DNA of 64,000 nt, from positions 9,650,535 to 9,714,534 of the forward strand of contig AP025062.1 of the NCBI GenBank assembly GCA_036186865.1, written 5' to 3'. This document shows, piece by piece, positions 31,675-42,859 of this stretch. The notes under the pieces are model-generated. The model searched no databases. It was not told the DNA's origin and saw only the letters and a program-made list of their open reading frames with translations. The stretch comes from Eustoma russellianum (lineage: Eukaryota > Streptophyta > Magnoliopsida > Gentianales > Gentianaceae). Positions within the stretch are counted from its first letter, which is position 1; every line of letters starts with the position of its first letter. The position numbers and the translations under genes were made by a program.

Positions 31675-33583
31675 AATATGTTAAGATATGAAAATGAATA
31701 AGTTTTGGATATTACATAATATATCACAAAATGACTTATATATGTATGTACTATGTACATATATGTTCGGCCTTTAGGCCTTAGTGACAAAGATGATTTC
31801 ACCATATTTTTATAAGTATATATGTATATATGATGAATATGTTAAGTTATGAAAGTAGGCTAAGTATGTAATTTATGTTTTATGTTATGAAAAGTAGGAA
31901 ACATAAATAGTTCATATTTATGTGTGCATAAGTATAAGATTACTAACTTTTATAGTGTATGTATATGATATGTTACATGTTATGTATACTAACATAATAA
32001 GTTATGATAAGATGTAAGTTATGAAATCTAAGATGAAATGTTAAGGTAATTAGAAATTTCATGATGTAGGCATTTTAGTTATGAATTATGATATGCATGT
32101 ATGGAATAGATGCTACCAAATTATTGTGTGATGATAATAGAAAAAGGGGGTTGTTTTAGTATGATGGCCGAATGGTACTTATTTTTAGGTGAAAATGATA
32201 TTTTGTTTAAGTTGTGATATGTAGAAGGAAATTAAGTGAGTGATGTTACTAGTGGTAGTATGACAAGATACCCGTATTTGACCGAGTCTCACGTTACATG
32301 AAAACAAGATTTCCAAAGTTATGTTGTCACATCTCATGTTTTTAAAAGTTCATATGCATAGGAATAATAAACACGAGACGAATGATTCCGATGAGACACG
32401 ATATGTTATGTTATGTCATGATCATGATTATGTTATGTTATGTTGAAGCGCTGTCCTGACATCGGGACCGGAGTGGTAGGTGTCAGGGGCCCATGTTTAC
32501 GTTATGGCTGAGTGTAACACCGGGTCTGGGACACGGGATCTCAGTCATAATGCGTCACCGTTAGCACATGTGCATATGATTCATGATGTTATGTCGCACA
32601 TGTACTATATGGGGAATCATTCGGTATGTCGTGCGTTATTATTCTTATGAAAAGTGCTATAGCCAATGATGTAAATGTTATGTCTTCATGTTATGAAAAA
32701 GTCATGTTATGCAAGTTATGAATATGTCATGTTATGCAAGTTATGAAAATCATGTCATGATTATGAAAAGTCATGTTTACGAAAAGTCATTTTATGAAAA
32801 GTCATGTTTTATGCATCACGTCATGATCATGTCACCTTAGGGTTATGATTAAGAATTATTTAAGTATATGATAGCACTACGGTGGACAATGTAGTGTCAA
32901 GCATGAGAATGTAGTACATGTAAGATATGCAAAGATGGTATAAGTTATGGATTAGAAGTTAAGTATGGATATAGTATGATGATTGGATTAAGCAGAATGA
33001 GATGCTGTTATGCTATATATGCTTTGAAATCTTCCTAATTTATCTGCTTTCAGTTTACAGCAGTTTACAGATATGATATGATACTTTACTTGTTAGAAAG
33101 GAGACGTGCTTATTATATTCAAAATTTATGGTTATTATGATTTGTCACCCCGTCTCTCCATGTATGATCCACATGTCGGATCTGGTAAGACTACTTGCTG
33201 AGCGATTAAAAGTCGGTGGTTATCGCTCATACTTGCCTCATTTATAATTTTCCAGATAACAGGTATCAATATACAAGCTCGTTGAAGACATGCTAGATAG
33301 ACCATTGATAACGAAGAGCATACTGAGAGATTATTTCGAGGGCATTAAGTTTCGGATTACGATGTATGATATATGATTTCAGTATTCTGTATATGATGAT
33401 TGTACAGTTTATGATGTAGTACAGTGCATGTCGATGAAGATTTGTTTATGTTATGTTGCTTCCGCTTATCGATTCATTATTCATGTCCACATGTACATGT
33501 ATAGTATCGACGCTTTGTACCTTATGGAGTAGAGTACGGCTGGTGCACTGATCCGAAACCCTGGTTTCGGGCGGGGCGCTACA
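31613..33583. other. Element G right part
   Basis: It starts with (TA)n, then non-coding sequence with low-complexity TTATG/GTCATG repeats at 32390-32840. It ends in a GC-rich tip, GGTTTCGGGCGGGGCGCTACA-like. No gene is seen. Confidence 0.6.
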
Positions 33584-35605
33584 TCACATATATCAAAGTG
33601 TTCTAGAAAATTAAATTAGGGGCTGATTAGAATATACCATGTGTGTATAATTAAATGTGCACTATTTTACAAAGTTTACAAAAATAAAATTCAGCACATG
33701 TATCTTTATGTCACACGCCTAAACCAGCTATATTGGAGCTTATGTGGAGCTTTTTTGGCATCTTGATTGGCCAAGAATGAAGCATACAATGTTGATGACA
33801 TAAAGGAAGGAGCTACAGAAGGTAACATTTCAAACTTATGTCACATTTGTAACACATGCTGAAAATTTCAGCATGTGCATATGGCTGGCCGATGTTTATC
33901 AACTTAATGAGACATATTTTACTTCTTGAATTAAGTGCATTAATTAGGATATTTTATGGAAGTATTTTGAATATAATATGGAATTAATTTGGTGATATCT
34001 TTGAATATCACACATGCTGAAAATTTCAGCATGTGTGTAATGTATTGTGGCAGATTTCTAGGCATTGTTGGTAACCAATTTTTATTCCAAAAATGATAAG
34101 AATGTCTTGCACTAAATGGTGATTGATTTCTTGGATTAAATCAAAGTAAACTTGGAAATATTTTGAATGAAATGCAAATGTTACACATGCTGAAATTTCA
34201 GCATGTGCAAAAGGGTGTAATGGCCGATTTTCTTAAGGCAATTTGGAGTTATTTGCCTAGCAAATTTTATGGGATGATATTGTGACTTATGGCAACAAGT
34301 TTATGGCTAATTGACACATGTTTTTAAGGTTTAATCTCAGATTTATCTAGTCATCAAGAGATGACAACATCCATCCAATCAATGAGTTCCAAGTAAGCAA
34401 GAGCTTAATGATCATCCAATGAGAAGATGCCAAGTAAGCAAAGACATGTCACAATGATGCAATACACTCTTCAAAGGACTTAGAAGATAATTTTCAAGAG
34501 GAATAAAAGGGTCCAAGGGGGCGGCCACAATGATAAAAGGAAAGAAGAAGAGCAAGACAAAACAACACAAGTCTTACAAGCATACAAGGCAAAAAACGTT
34601 TTCATCTCTTCTACACTCTCTTTCTTTCTTATCTCTAAAAGCCTATTGTACTCGTATTCATATATTTGAATAGGCTTCATATAGTCCACCACATACTCTT
34701 TATCATTGTAAAAGATTGATCAAGGTGTGATCAATCTTGCACTTGTAAGGTGGTGGTGTTCGTGTTCATTGTATTCTCATACAAGGTTTGTAAAGGGTTG
34801 GAATTGGTGTGTAACTCCATCAACCCTGTGGTAAGGTGTTCTTTGTGTTGTGTGATTAGTGCTAACCGAGGAAGGTGTCCTCGAAGACTGGAGTAGGTTG
34901 TTTATAACCGTACCAGTATAAAATTCTTGGTGTTATTTACTCGCAGCACTTACTTTCATTTTCAGCACTGTTTATCGTTTTTAATCACGTTGGTAAAAAT
35001 AGTAAACGAATTTCAAAAATCACGAAACTGTCCAGAGTCATAGCTCATGTCTTAAGGTTCTTTTGGCGTAAGTTTCAACTCTTTTGGACAAGTATAAGTC
35101 ATTCAAACGTCCAAAGTTCTGAGACTAGTGCAGTCTGATTTTCAGGCTTGCAAAGGTTGAGACTTTGATCGTATTTGACTAACTTTCCAAAAGCATTTTT
35201 CAAAACTGTTTCAACCCATTTAAATATAATTAATAAGGGGTTATTCCTTAAATTTTCAGAGCATTTGGAGTTAAGGACAAATAGGAATTAAATTTTCAAA
35301 ACAGACTACCAGTTCTGGCAGATTTGCGCAATCTGACCAACAACAATTTTGTAAAGGGTTAGAGGCTGAATTTTGATCTGAAATTTTTAGGAGATACTCA
35401 GAACATCGGAGGCTAAGTTCTCTCCAAATTTCAGAATTTTTGAAGACCTGCAACCTAGTTTTCAAAACGTTTTAAAACTAGTCCTAAAAATAGAAACTGT
35501 TTTTAGAAGTTGGGTTTTTGGTTTAAAACTATTTTAAAAACCACATTTTCCGCACCCACTGTTCAACCCACCTCCCCCTTCTAGTGGTGCCTTGCAGATC
35601 CTACA
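33584..35605 (+). repeat. Element B 3' LTR, second part
   Basis: It resumes the B LTR after the TCACA duplication and ends CTACA at 35605. It holds three perfect palindromes starting at 33853, 34011 and 34184 (spacing 158 and 173), and the stem-loop pair near 34640-34735. The following TCTCC is the right target duplication of B. Confidence 0.92.
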
Positions 35606-36060
35606 TCTCCTACCTCGAATTGAGGCGGTTGAACCATGTAAATGGTTTCATTGAGTTCTCCGTTTAAAAATGCAGTCTTAACATCCATCTGATGTAGCTT
35701 AAGATCTAAGTATGTTACTAAAGCCATGATTATCCGGAAGGAATCCTTCATGGATACTGGAGAGAATGTTTTCGTATAGTCTATGCCCTCCTTTTGAGGA
35801 AATCCTTTAGCAACAAGTCAGGCCTTATATCGTTCTACGCTTCCTTTTGAATCCCGTTTGGTGTTAAATATCCATTTACAACCAACGGGTTTCGAACATT
35901 TAGGCAACGAGACGACTTCCCAAACCTTGTTGTCGTGCATAGACTTAATCTCTTCTTCCATGGCTTTTATCCACTTTTCTAAATTTCGACACTGTAATGC
36001 TTGTTGGACGTTTTCGGGATCATCGTCCAACATGTCAAATCGAATTCGTATTCTTGGAGA
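35606..36060 (-). pseudogene. Element C reverse transcriptase N-terminal part
   Basis: The minus-strand frame 36033-35818 has the RT start (WIKAMEEEIKSMHDNKVWE, KWIFNTKRDSKGSVERYKA). It stops at 35818-35820 where an Arg is expected, which fits CGA to TGA. Past the stop, LVAKGFPQKEGIDY and QMDVKTAFLNGE continue in frame to 35606. There element B interrupts it, and the rest is at 6166-5349. Confidence 0.88.
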
Positions 36061-36249
36061 TACACCACATAGTTGCTAGGTATGAGGTTTATCCATTCAC
36101 GAGTGGATCTCCTTAGGGGTACTTGTTCTTGGAATACTGTAGGTTCCTGAATCACATCAACAGGAAATTCTTTGGGTTCTTCAATAACTTGGTTCGATTC
36201 GCATTTCTATCGCATCTGATTGACCCTCATCTAACTCGATGATCTGCTG

Positions 36250-37260
36250 ATGCAAATCATTCTCCCAGAAGCAAAGTATCCTCAAAGAACTTTACCGAAT
36301 TTGTCTCGAAAAACACTTTACTTGTGGGATCGTAGAATTTATACCCTCTTGACCTTTCTGAGTAACCAACAAAATAGCAACTAACTATTTTGATGTCCAG
36401 CTTTCTTTCGTTTGGTTTGTAAGACTTCGCCTCTGCTGGACAACCCAAACCCTTATGTAGTTAAGGCTAGGCTTACGCTTAGTTCATAACTCGCAAGGGG
36501 TCCTTATCGTTGCTTTAGTTGGTACTCGGTTGAGGATGTAAGCGGTTTTAAGCGATTCTCCTGAGAGGAATAATTGTAATGTAGTTTGACTCATCATACT
36601 ACGTACCATATCCGTAAGTGTATGGTTTTGTCTTTTAGCTACACCATTCATGCTTAGTGACCCAAGCATAGTATACCGAGGGCCGATTCCGTTTTTCTCT
36701 AGGTATTTAGCAAATGGTCTTGGACATTGTTCTCTTGATCCATCATATCGACTGTGGTATTCACCCCCACAGTACGATCTGACGGTTTTAATCCTTTTGT
36801 TGAGTTGTAACTCAACTTCAACTTTAAAGAATTTGAACATGCCTAGTGCTTGCGCTTTTTGTTTAATCAAGAATATGTAGCCATATCGCGAATATTCATC
36901 GATAAAGGTGATAAAATAATAGTGGCCATTTCGAGTAACCGGATGAAATAGGCAACTAATATCGGTATGAATCAACTCTAACGGACTATTTGCACGATTT
37001 GCTTCATATCTTCGGACTTTAGTTTGTTTTCCTTTAGCACAAAATATACACGACTCTAAGTCGGTTAAGTCTAAGGGATTGAGAATTTCTGTTTTGACAA
37101 AAAGTTCTATTCTGTTTTTGGACACGTGTCCTAAACGTCGATGCCATAATGATCCTGAATTCTCATGAGTTAATTTTGCTTTAACGTTTCGTGTTACAAC
37201 ATGCAATGTTTCTTGATTTGAAGCGACATTTATTGAATAAATTTTATCAATTTCGGACAT
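36250..37260 (-). pseudogene. Element C integrase
   Basis: Minus-strand reading: SLWHRRLGH and CIFCAKGK form the HHCC zinc motif. The core first Asp is in IHTDISCLF. The second catalytic position is Tyr (VRSYCGGEY) and the third is Lys (GVAKRQNHT), so two of three catalytic residues are lost. A C-terminal part WGCPAEAKSYKPNERKLD (36448-36257) follows after a short break. This is a copia type distinct from the SIRE-like elements nearby. Inactive. Confidence 0.87.
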
Positions 37261-37499
37261 TACACCGTGACAATAAGTCTAGAAGCATGAAAAAGTTGAA
37301 AATTTCCATTTTCACACAAACCGTAATGACCACTTTTATCCAATCGATAAAATGAAATAAGATTTCATCTAAACGACAGTACTACAAAAGTGTCATGCAA
37401 ACCTAGATAAACCCCGAAAGTCAACAGCAATCTGAAATGCCCAATGGCTTCAACCTTTATGCCGCCGCGATTTTCCCAATAGACATATCTTTCATCGTT

Positions 37500-38384
37500 C
37501 CTCGGTTTTTTGTGGCTAAGGCAACCCTGCATAGACACATAAGTTAGTTGTGGCTCCCGTATGGACCCAACAAGTGGCTATATCCAAAACCAAATTAACT
37601 TCAGAACAAACTAAGAATGTACCTTTCTTCTTGAGCCAAGAATGATAACTGGTACAGTTCTTCTTTAAGTGTCGTTCCTTTTTGCAAAAGAAACATGTCA
37701 TGTTGTTGGGTGCGTCAGCAGTAGGCGCCTCCTTGCTTGCCTTTTGTACAGTAACCTTTTCCGCAACTTTATGTTTCTTTCCGCCAGACTTGGTGGCGAC
37801 AGTATTTATGACCTCATGCCCCTCGTTCTTTAACCTTTCCTCCTCTTGCACACAATGCGCAATAAGTTCTTTCACTGTCCATTTTTCCTTTTGGCAGTTG
37901 TAACTGACCAGGAAGTATTTGATCTAAGGAGGTAAGGAGTTGAGAATCATGGCAACTAGCATGTCATCAGAGACATCGATTTTCATGTTTCTCAATTGAG
38001 AATCGATGTGAGTCATCTCTAGGATGTAGTCCTTTATGCTGCCAGATCCACGGTACTGTTTCAAGCAAAGTTTCTTTAAGAGATTGTCAGCCTCGGCTTT
38101 CTAATTCCTTACAAATCATTGCTTGAGATCGGCTAAAAATTCTTTAGCAGTCGTGGATTCAGAAACATGTCCCCTGAAGCATTCAGGAATAGTCTTTTGT
38201 ATGATCATGAGACACATGCGATGTGAGATTTTTCCTCACTGGTACTTTCTTCTGTTAGTACAGCTAGACGATATGTCTGCAACAAAGTGTCTAGATCAGC
38301 AATAGCCAGAAAGATCTCAAGTTGATCTTTCTATTGCTTATAGTTTGAACCGTTCAATGTAGGAATAACCTTAATGTTAGACAT
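37500..38384 (-). pseudogene. Element C gag and protease
   Basis: The likely start is at 38384 (MSNIKVIPTLNGSNYK). Gag frames run to about 37880 with stops. The zinc knuckle CFFCKKERHLKKNC is at about 37690-37650. The protease block is CWVHTGATTNL near 37560, so the catalytic Asp of DTGA is His. Several frameshifts. This would be the particle protein of element C, now dead. Confidence 0.82.
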
Positions 38385-40507
38385 TATTGCTGAAAAGCAA
38401 ACAAGAAACGGACATAAATACACAACACGTGTAATCTTTAAACTGCATAAAGTCCGAATATCAAAATAGAACCTTAATTCCGTCTACCAATTTTCTTTCA
38501 ACATTAGGGCTCTTGGGAGTCATCTCAATACCTTCCAACAATTGGGTGTAGTGGTCAATGTGACGGCTCTCCAAGCACGGGTTAACCACATTCCTTTGGG
38601 CCGATGAGTTAACCTATACATTTAAAGTTTCGCCGCCTAGCCAATTTGGGTCCACTACTATGCTCATATGTGTTTTCGACAATGACACCTTCCTTTGGAC
38701 CAATGATTGCATCCAACGCATACGTGATCTTCACGATCATAACAAATATAGTGGCGATGATATGATTGGCGCACTTTAAGGGCATCATATTAGAGCCCTA
38801 CATTTGCTAAGTCGCGTAACTTTATGGTTCTAAAGTGATCTGCAGCTTTCTGACTGACCCTTTTGCACGTACCGTGCATGCTTTGACCTCAATATACATT
38901 TTTGTTTTGCCTAAACCAATTTGAACTAGTTTGATTCCCTCTATGGCTCAAACAAGAACCTCATTGAACCAACATTGGTTCTCTTTATGGTTTAAGAAAA
39001 CAATATTTATCAATCAATTTAACAAGTGATATAACTTTATGATGAGTCATATTGAGTTGTGAAATAAACCGATTCAGTAATATCCACTTGCGTGTATTGC
39101 CATTCCATATAATTCCCAGGCCAGCGATGTTGCCACAATGGTCTCGCTTAAGAACCGACTTTCTAGACAAAAGTATGTGTACGGTGTTTTTATCACAATT
39201 CAATAAGTCATGTATCACGAGTTTTAAACCGCATTGATTGATAAATTTGGATATTATTGGTCACCATAGTCAACTTAGCCAATCGAATTAACTTGGTTGA
39301 ATTCGGTCTAACCGGGTCGAACAAGATTCGGATCCTATTGGGTTAAGTTCCTTAACTTGTTTCATTTATTTATTGACATACATAAACATTAACGGCATAA
39401 ATAAATAAATAAACAATTAATTGCATGCATATAAACATAATGCAATAATAACCGGAATTTAAACTTAATACTTTATTATTATTATTATTATTTTGGATTT
39501 CTTTAAAATAATAATAATAAAAAAATTTATTATTATTATTACTATTTCCTTAATAAACTTTAAATAATAACAATAATAATCAAATTATTATCATTATTAT
39601 TTAATTTATTTTCTTTAAAAAGAAATTTAATATAATAATAATTAATTATTATTATTATTACTATTTTCTTTAATAATAATAACAATAATAATTAAATTAT
39701 TATCATTATTATTTTTTTAAAGGAACCTTTAAAATAATAGTACAAATAACAATTTATTATTATTCCTATTTTCCTTAAAATAAACTTTAAATAACAATAA
39801 TAAAAATTATTATTATTTACTTTATCCAAAATAACAATAATAAACAAAAGATAAATAAAAACTGAAATTTAAAAAATAAGGGCGGGGCACGGGTCGGGTC
39901 GGGCCAAAACCCGCTCCCCCAATTGCTTTTCCCTTTTTTAAATTGAGCTGAAATTCGGGTCGATCCAGATTCAGCCTTCCCGTCAGAAGCCCTCCTGAAT
40001 TTTCCCCTTTTTTTATTTAATCTGAGTTTGGGCCGAAGCCCAATTTGACTGCAGGGCCGAACCGGGTCAAACAAGGATACGAAGCCCAATGACCCCCGCC
40101 ACCGCCAGAAGGCCGCAAAAAAGTTTTGGAATCTCGCAGGCAAGAGTTTTGAACTCATATGACCTCCCATTCCTTGGAGCACACTGCTCCCACTAGGCCA
40201 GAAGGCCATCTGTGCTTTAAAAGGGAGATTTTTAAATTTATATTAAAGAAACTGAAATTCCTGAAAATGAAAAATCTCCAAAAATTTTGCCCAGCAGAAT
40301 AGAACGCGCGAACTCTTGGACAATAGCAGAGGCGTTGGCCACCAGGCAGCACCAGTTTTTTTTATCAAAACTGGTGGGTTTTTACATATATACAAACAAA
40401 AAACAGAAACTTTTCTTCGACAAAAAATTTTCAGAAAAACGTTTTGGCCCCAAAAAATTTCCGTTTTTCAGCATGAACAGATTAAAAAAATTGATTCGAT
40501 TAGCCCT
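38385..40507 (-). other. Element C 5' leader (about 2.1 kb, non-coding)
   Basis: The region between the primer site and the gag start is unusually long. It contains an (AAT/ATT)n microsatellite at about 39470-39850, a GC-rich CGGGTCGGG stretch near 39890, and a tRNA-like module at 40144-40200. No credible gene. A later insertion within the leader cannot be excluded. Confidence 0.65.
40144..40200 (-). promoter_or_regulatory. tRNA-like box A/box B module in the C leader
   Basis: On the minus strand, TGGCCTAGTGGGAGCAG (40200-40184) resembles a Pol III A box. GAGTTCAAAACTC (40156-40144) resembles a B box, with roughly tRNA spacing. It could be a captured tRNA or SINE fragment. No full cloverleaf was confirmed. 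Confidence 0.4.
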
Positions 40508-40519
40508 GCTCTGATACCA
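40508..40519 (-). other. Primer-binding site of element C
   Basis: On the minus strand, TGGTATCAGAGC lies just inside the LTR end at 40522. Confidence 0.9.
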
Positions 40520-40521
40520 CT

Positions 40522-41420
40522 TGTTCAATTTAATTTAATAAATCCCTGAATAGGACTGTTTAATCGAATCAATGGACAAAGTAACAAAATGCAGAAATTA
40601 TACCTTGCTCCATTACTGATGTTAATCGGATCACTTTGTACTGCTTCGACTGATGATGAATCTTGCATGATCCAAGGATTCACGACCTCCCACCAATTGT
40701 TGATGCATTCCTTGAACAGATTCAACAATTCACTGCTTTACCCGATAGAGAGGCTAGGCAGTGTGAGCTTTATAGAAAAATTGGCACAATCACCCTCTTC
40801 CTCTCTGTATAGCTGGTGGCCAACTAGTGTGTACGAGGAGATGAAGCTCCCCTCCTTTATATAGAGGGAGAAAGGAAGAATCCTGCTGGATATAGGGTTC
40901 AGAGTTTTGTCTGAAACCAAATACTATTCCTTTATGAATAAAGATTTCTTTATCTCATATACCTTGGGATATACTTGATATTATCATCAAGTTATCTTTA
41001 TCCATTATCAAATATTATTTAATATTTCATAATAAATATTATTATCTAATATTTTAATATTAAATATTATTTAGTATTTAATTCATGTTCCAACAATTAT
41101 CTATTAGCCACATGTGGGTTGTCGCCCCTCGTGGACCAGACGTCGTACACTTTATGGTCGCTGTACTTTGAGCCCATCTATCGCGGTCTCTAACCATATT
41201 ACTGTTTACATATTCGGGGTTTCTATTTTAGACCACACTATACATCCACGGGTATACCCGATGATCACTTAACGTGTGGATGTTATACGTAATAATTAAT
41301 ATTATTACATGACATATGTGAGATATAATATTATCATGCATAACGTCCTCCTTATGATTAATTCGTATAAACTTTATTAGCATGCTGACCACTACACGTA
41401 TCTCGAATTAATCCCAAACA
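40522..41420 (-). repeat. Element C 5' LTR (about 0.9 kb)
   Basis: It has TG...CA ends: plus strand TGTTCAATTT at 40522 and CCCAAACA at 41420. Read on the minus strand it starts TGTTTGGGATTAATTCGAG. A TATATAAA box lies at complement 40863-40856. The LTR lies in an intron of the MAP1 remnant, in the same orientation as that gene. Confidence 0.87.
40856..40863 (-). promoter_or_regulatory. TATA box of the C LTR
   Basis: TATATAAA on the minus strand, followed by GGAGGGGAGC. Transcription would start about 30 bases further toward the primer site. Confidence 0.6.
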
Positions 41421-41640
41421 TTTATAACTCTACCTGCTTCCATAAGATTTTTCCTCTTTTAGCATTTACAACACTTATCCTGTTTTCCTTGTTGGGAGTT
41501 CCCAGTGCATTGACGAATTGCCTATCCATGGGTAAACTAGGGAAACAGATTTAAGTATCTATAGGGGGCCAGATTGAAACACAAGAAGAAATGGAAGAGT
41601 AAATTAATAGCAAAAAATTTCCAGGACAGATATGACTTAC

Positions 41641-41682
41641 ATTTAGGTACACTGTTACATCAATATTTATTATGTTAACATC
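41641..41682 (-). pseudogene. Duplicated copy of the 42-bp MAP1 exon
   Basis: Identical to 42554-42595, including the GCAG acceptor and GTAAGT donor. It was created by the tandem duplication. Because 42 is a multiple of 3, a transcript joining both would repeat 14 residues in frame. Confidence 0.8.
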
Positions 41683-42027
41683 CTGCAAAATAGAAAATAC
41701 CTTGAGATATACTTGATATTATCATCAAGTTATCTTTATCCATTATCAAATATTATTTAATATTTCATAATAAATATTATTATCTAATATTTTAATATTA
41801 AACATTATTTAATATTTAATTCATGTTTCAACGATTATCTACTAGCCACATTTGGGTTGTCGCCCCTCGTGGACCAGACGTCGTACACTTTATGGTCGTT
41901 GCACTTTGAGCCCATCCATCGCTGTCTCTGACCATATTATTGTCTACATATTCGTGGTTTCCATTTTAGACCACACTATACATCCACGGGTATACCCGAT
42001 GATCACTTAACATGTGGATGTTATACG

Positions 42028-42198
42028 ACGTCATCATCATCATCATCCAGACCCAGTATATCCCAACGACAGCAAAAGCTATTGTTAGGGTCTGGGGAGG
42101 GTAAGTGGTAGGCAGACAATACCCCTATCCCAAGGGATAGAGAGTCTGCTTCCAGTGAGACCCCCGGCTCTACCTGCATAAATGACATGATAATAAAG
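42028..42198 (-). mobile_element. Au-like SINE, 5'-truncated
   Basis: On the minus strand it has the Au SINE body: GAGCCGGGGGTCTCACTGGA, CTCTATCCCTTGGGATAGGG and ACCCTCCCCAGACCC. It ends in a TGATGATGATG repeat rather than the usual TTG repeat. It is flanked by ATACG (42023-42027 and 42199-42203) and is absent from the matching site in unit 1. Confidence 0.8.
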
Positions 42199-42553
42199 AT
42201 ACGTAATAATTGATATTATTACATGACACATGTGAGATATAATATTATCATACATAACGTCCACCTTATAATTAATTCGTATAAACTTTATCAACGTGCT
42301 GCACATTGCACGTATCTCGAATTAATCCCAACATTTATAACTCTACCTGCTTCCATAAGAATTTTCCTCTTTTAGCATTTACAACACTTATCCTGTTTTC
42401 CTTGTTGGGAGTTCCCAGTGCATTGACGAATTGCCTAGCCATGGGTAAACTAGGGAAACAGATTTAACTATCTATAGGGGGCCAGATTGAAACACAAGAT
42501 GAAATGGAAGAGTAAATTAATAGCAAAAAATTTCCAGGACAGATATGACTTAC

Positions 42554-42845
42554 ATTTAGGTACACTGTTACATCAATATTTATTATGTTAACATCCTGCA
42601 AAATAGACAATACCACAATCACTTTCCATAGCATATGCCAAACTAAATGTGAAAAAAGCGGCCAACTTCATATTTTCACAGAACCTGTAGCTGGCGAGAA
42701 TCTGTAATTCCATGGCACATACATTCACTGACTGATGTGCTTATACTTTTTTAGAAAAAACACCATATAGAGGAGAAGGATAAGCTCCATCATCACTGAT
42801 CATTTTATGAACCGCCTTGTCAATTTCATCTGTCATAACTGATGG
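42554..42845 (-). pseudogene. Methionine aminopeptidase type 1 (organellar MAP1-like) exons
   Basis: Type 1 methionine aminopeptidases remove the initiator Met from new proteins with a two-metal centre. Exon X (complement 42845-42685) reads PSVMTDEIDKAVHKM and GAYPSPL, then, after small indels, TSVSECMCHGITDSRQLQ with the conserved active-site His. After an 89-bp intron, exon Y (42595-42554) reads DVNIINIDVTVYLN, holding the first metal-ligand Asp. Splice sites are CAG/GT and AAT/GTAAGT. The frame breaks around the expected LGYGGFPKS block, so this is a pseudogene or damaged gene. The next exon, with GYHGDTS, is not in the window. Confidence 0.82.
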
Positions 42846-42859
42846 CTGCTGGATGAAAA

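Larger units (their letters stand above)
16873..33583. mobile_element. Element G: probable solo LTR of a Ty3/gypsy-type element, host to LINE-1 and LINE-2
   Basis: It begins TGTTACGGCC and ends GGGGCGCTACA. It is flanked by perfect TCACA duplications (16868-16872, 33584-33588), and the B LTR is continuous across them. Without the two LINEs, about 4 kb remain. That remainder has no gag or pol, primer site or second LTR. TG...CA ends, a 5-bp TSD and near-inverted GC-rich tips fit a solo LTR, perhaps Tekay-like. The lineage is a guess. A non-autonomous LARD is the alternative. Confidence 0.65.
6167..35605 (+). mobile_element. Element B: SIRE-like Ty1/copia retrotransposon, interrupted by LINEs and a solo LTR
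   Basis: It has a 5' LTR (6167-10505), a primer site, gag (10562-11860), pol (12523-15640), polypurine tracts and a 3' LTR (15860-16872 plus 33584-35605), bounded by TCTCC duplications. The gene order PR-INT-RT-RH and the gag type match SIRE-like copia elements. With the inserts removed it is about 11 kb, of which each LTR is about 3 kb. It is inserted in element C, in the opposite orientation. Frameshifts in gag, integrase and RT make it inactive as read, unless some are assembly errors. Confidence 0.9.
40959..42609. repeat. Tandem duplication of LTR edge plus MAP1 exon
   Basis: Unit 1 (40959-41696) and unit 2 (41697-42609) are near-identical apart from a SINE in unit 2. Each holds the U3 part of the C LTR, intron sequence and the 42-bp MAP1 exon. 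ATACC occurs at 40959, 41697 and 42610, so the junction has 5 bp of microhomology. Confidence 0.92.

Noticed and set aside
39817..40352. Minus-strand frames of 130 and 65 codons in the C leader
   Set aside because: Low-complexity Lys/Phe-rich translation near an AAT microsatellite, with no domain. Treated as leader.
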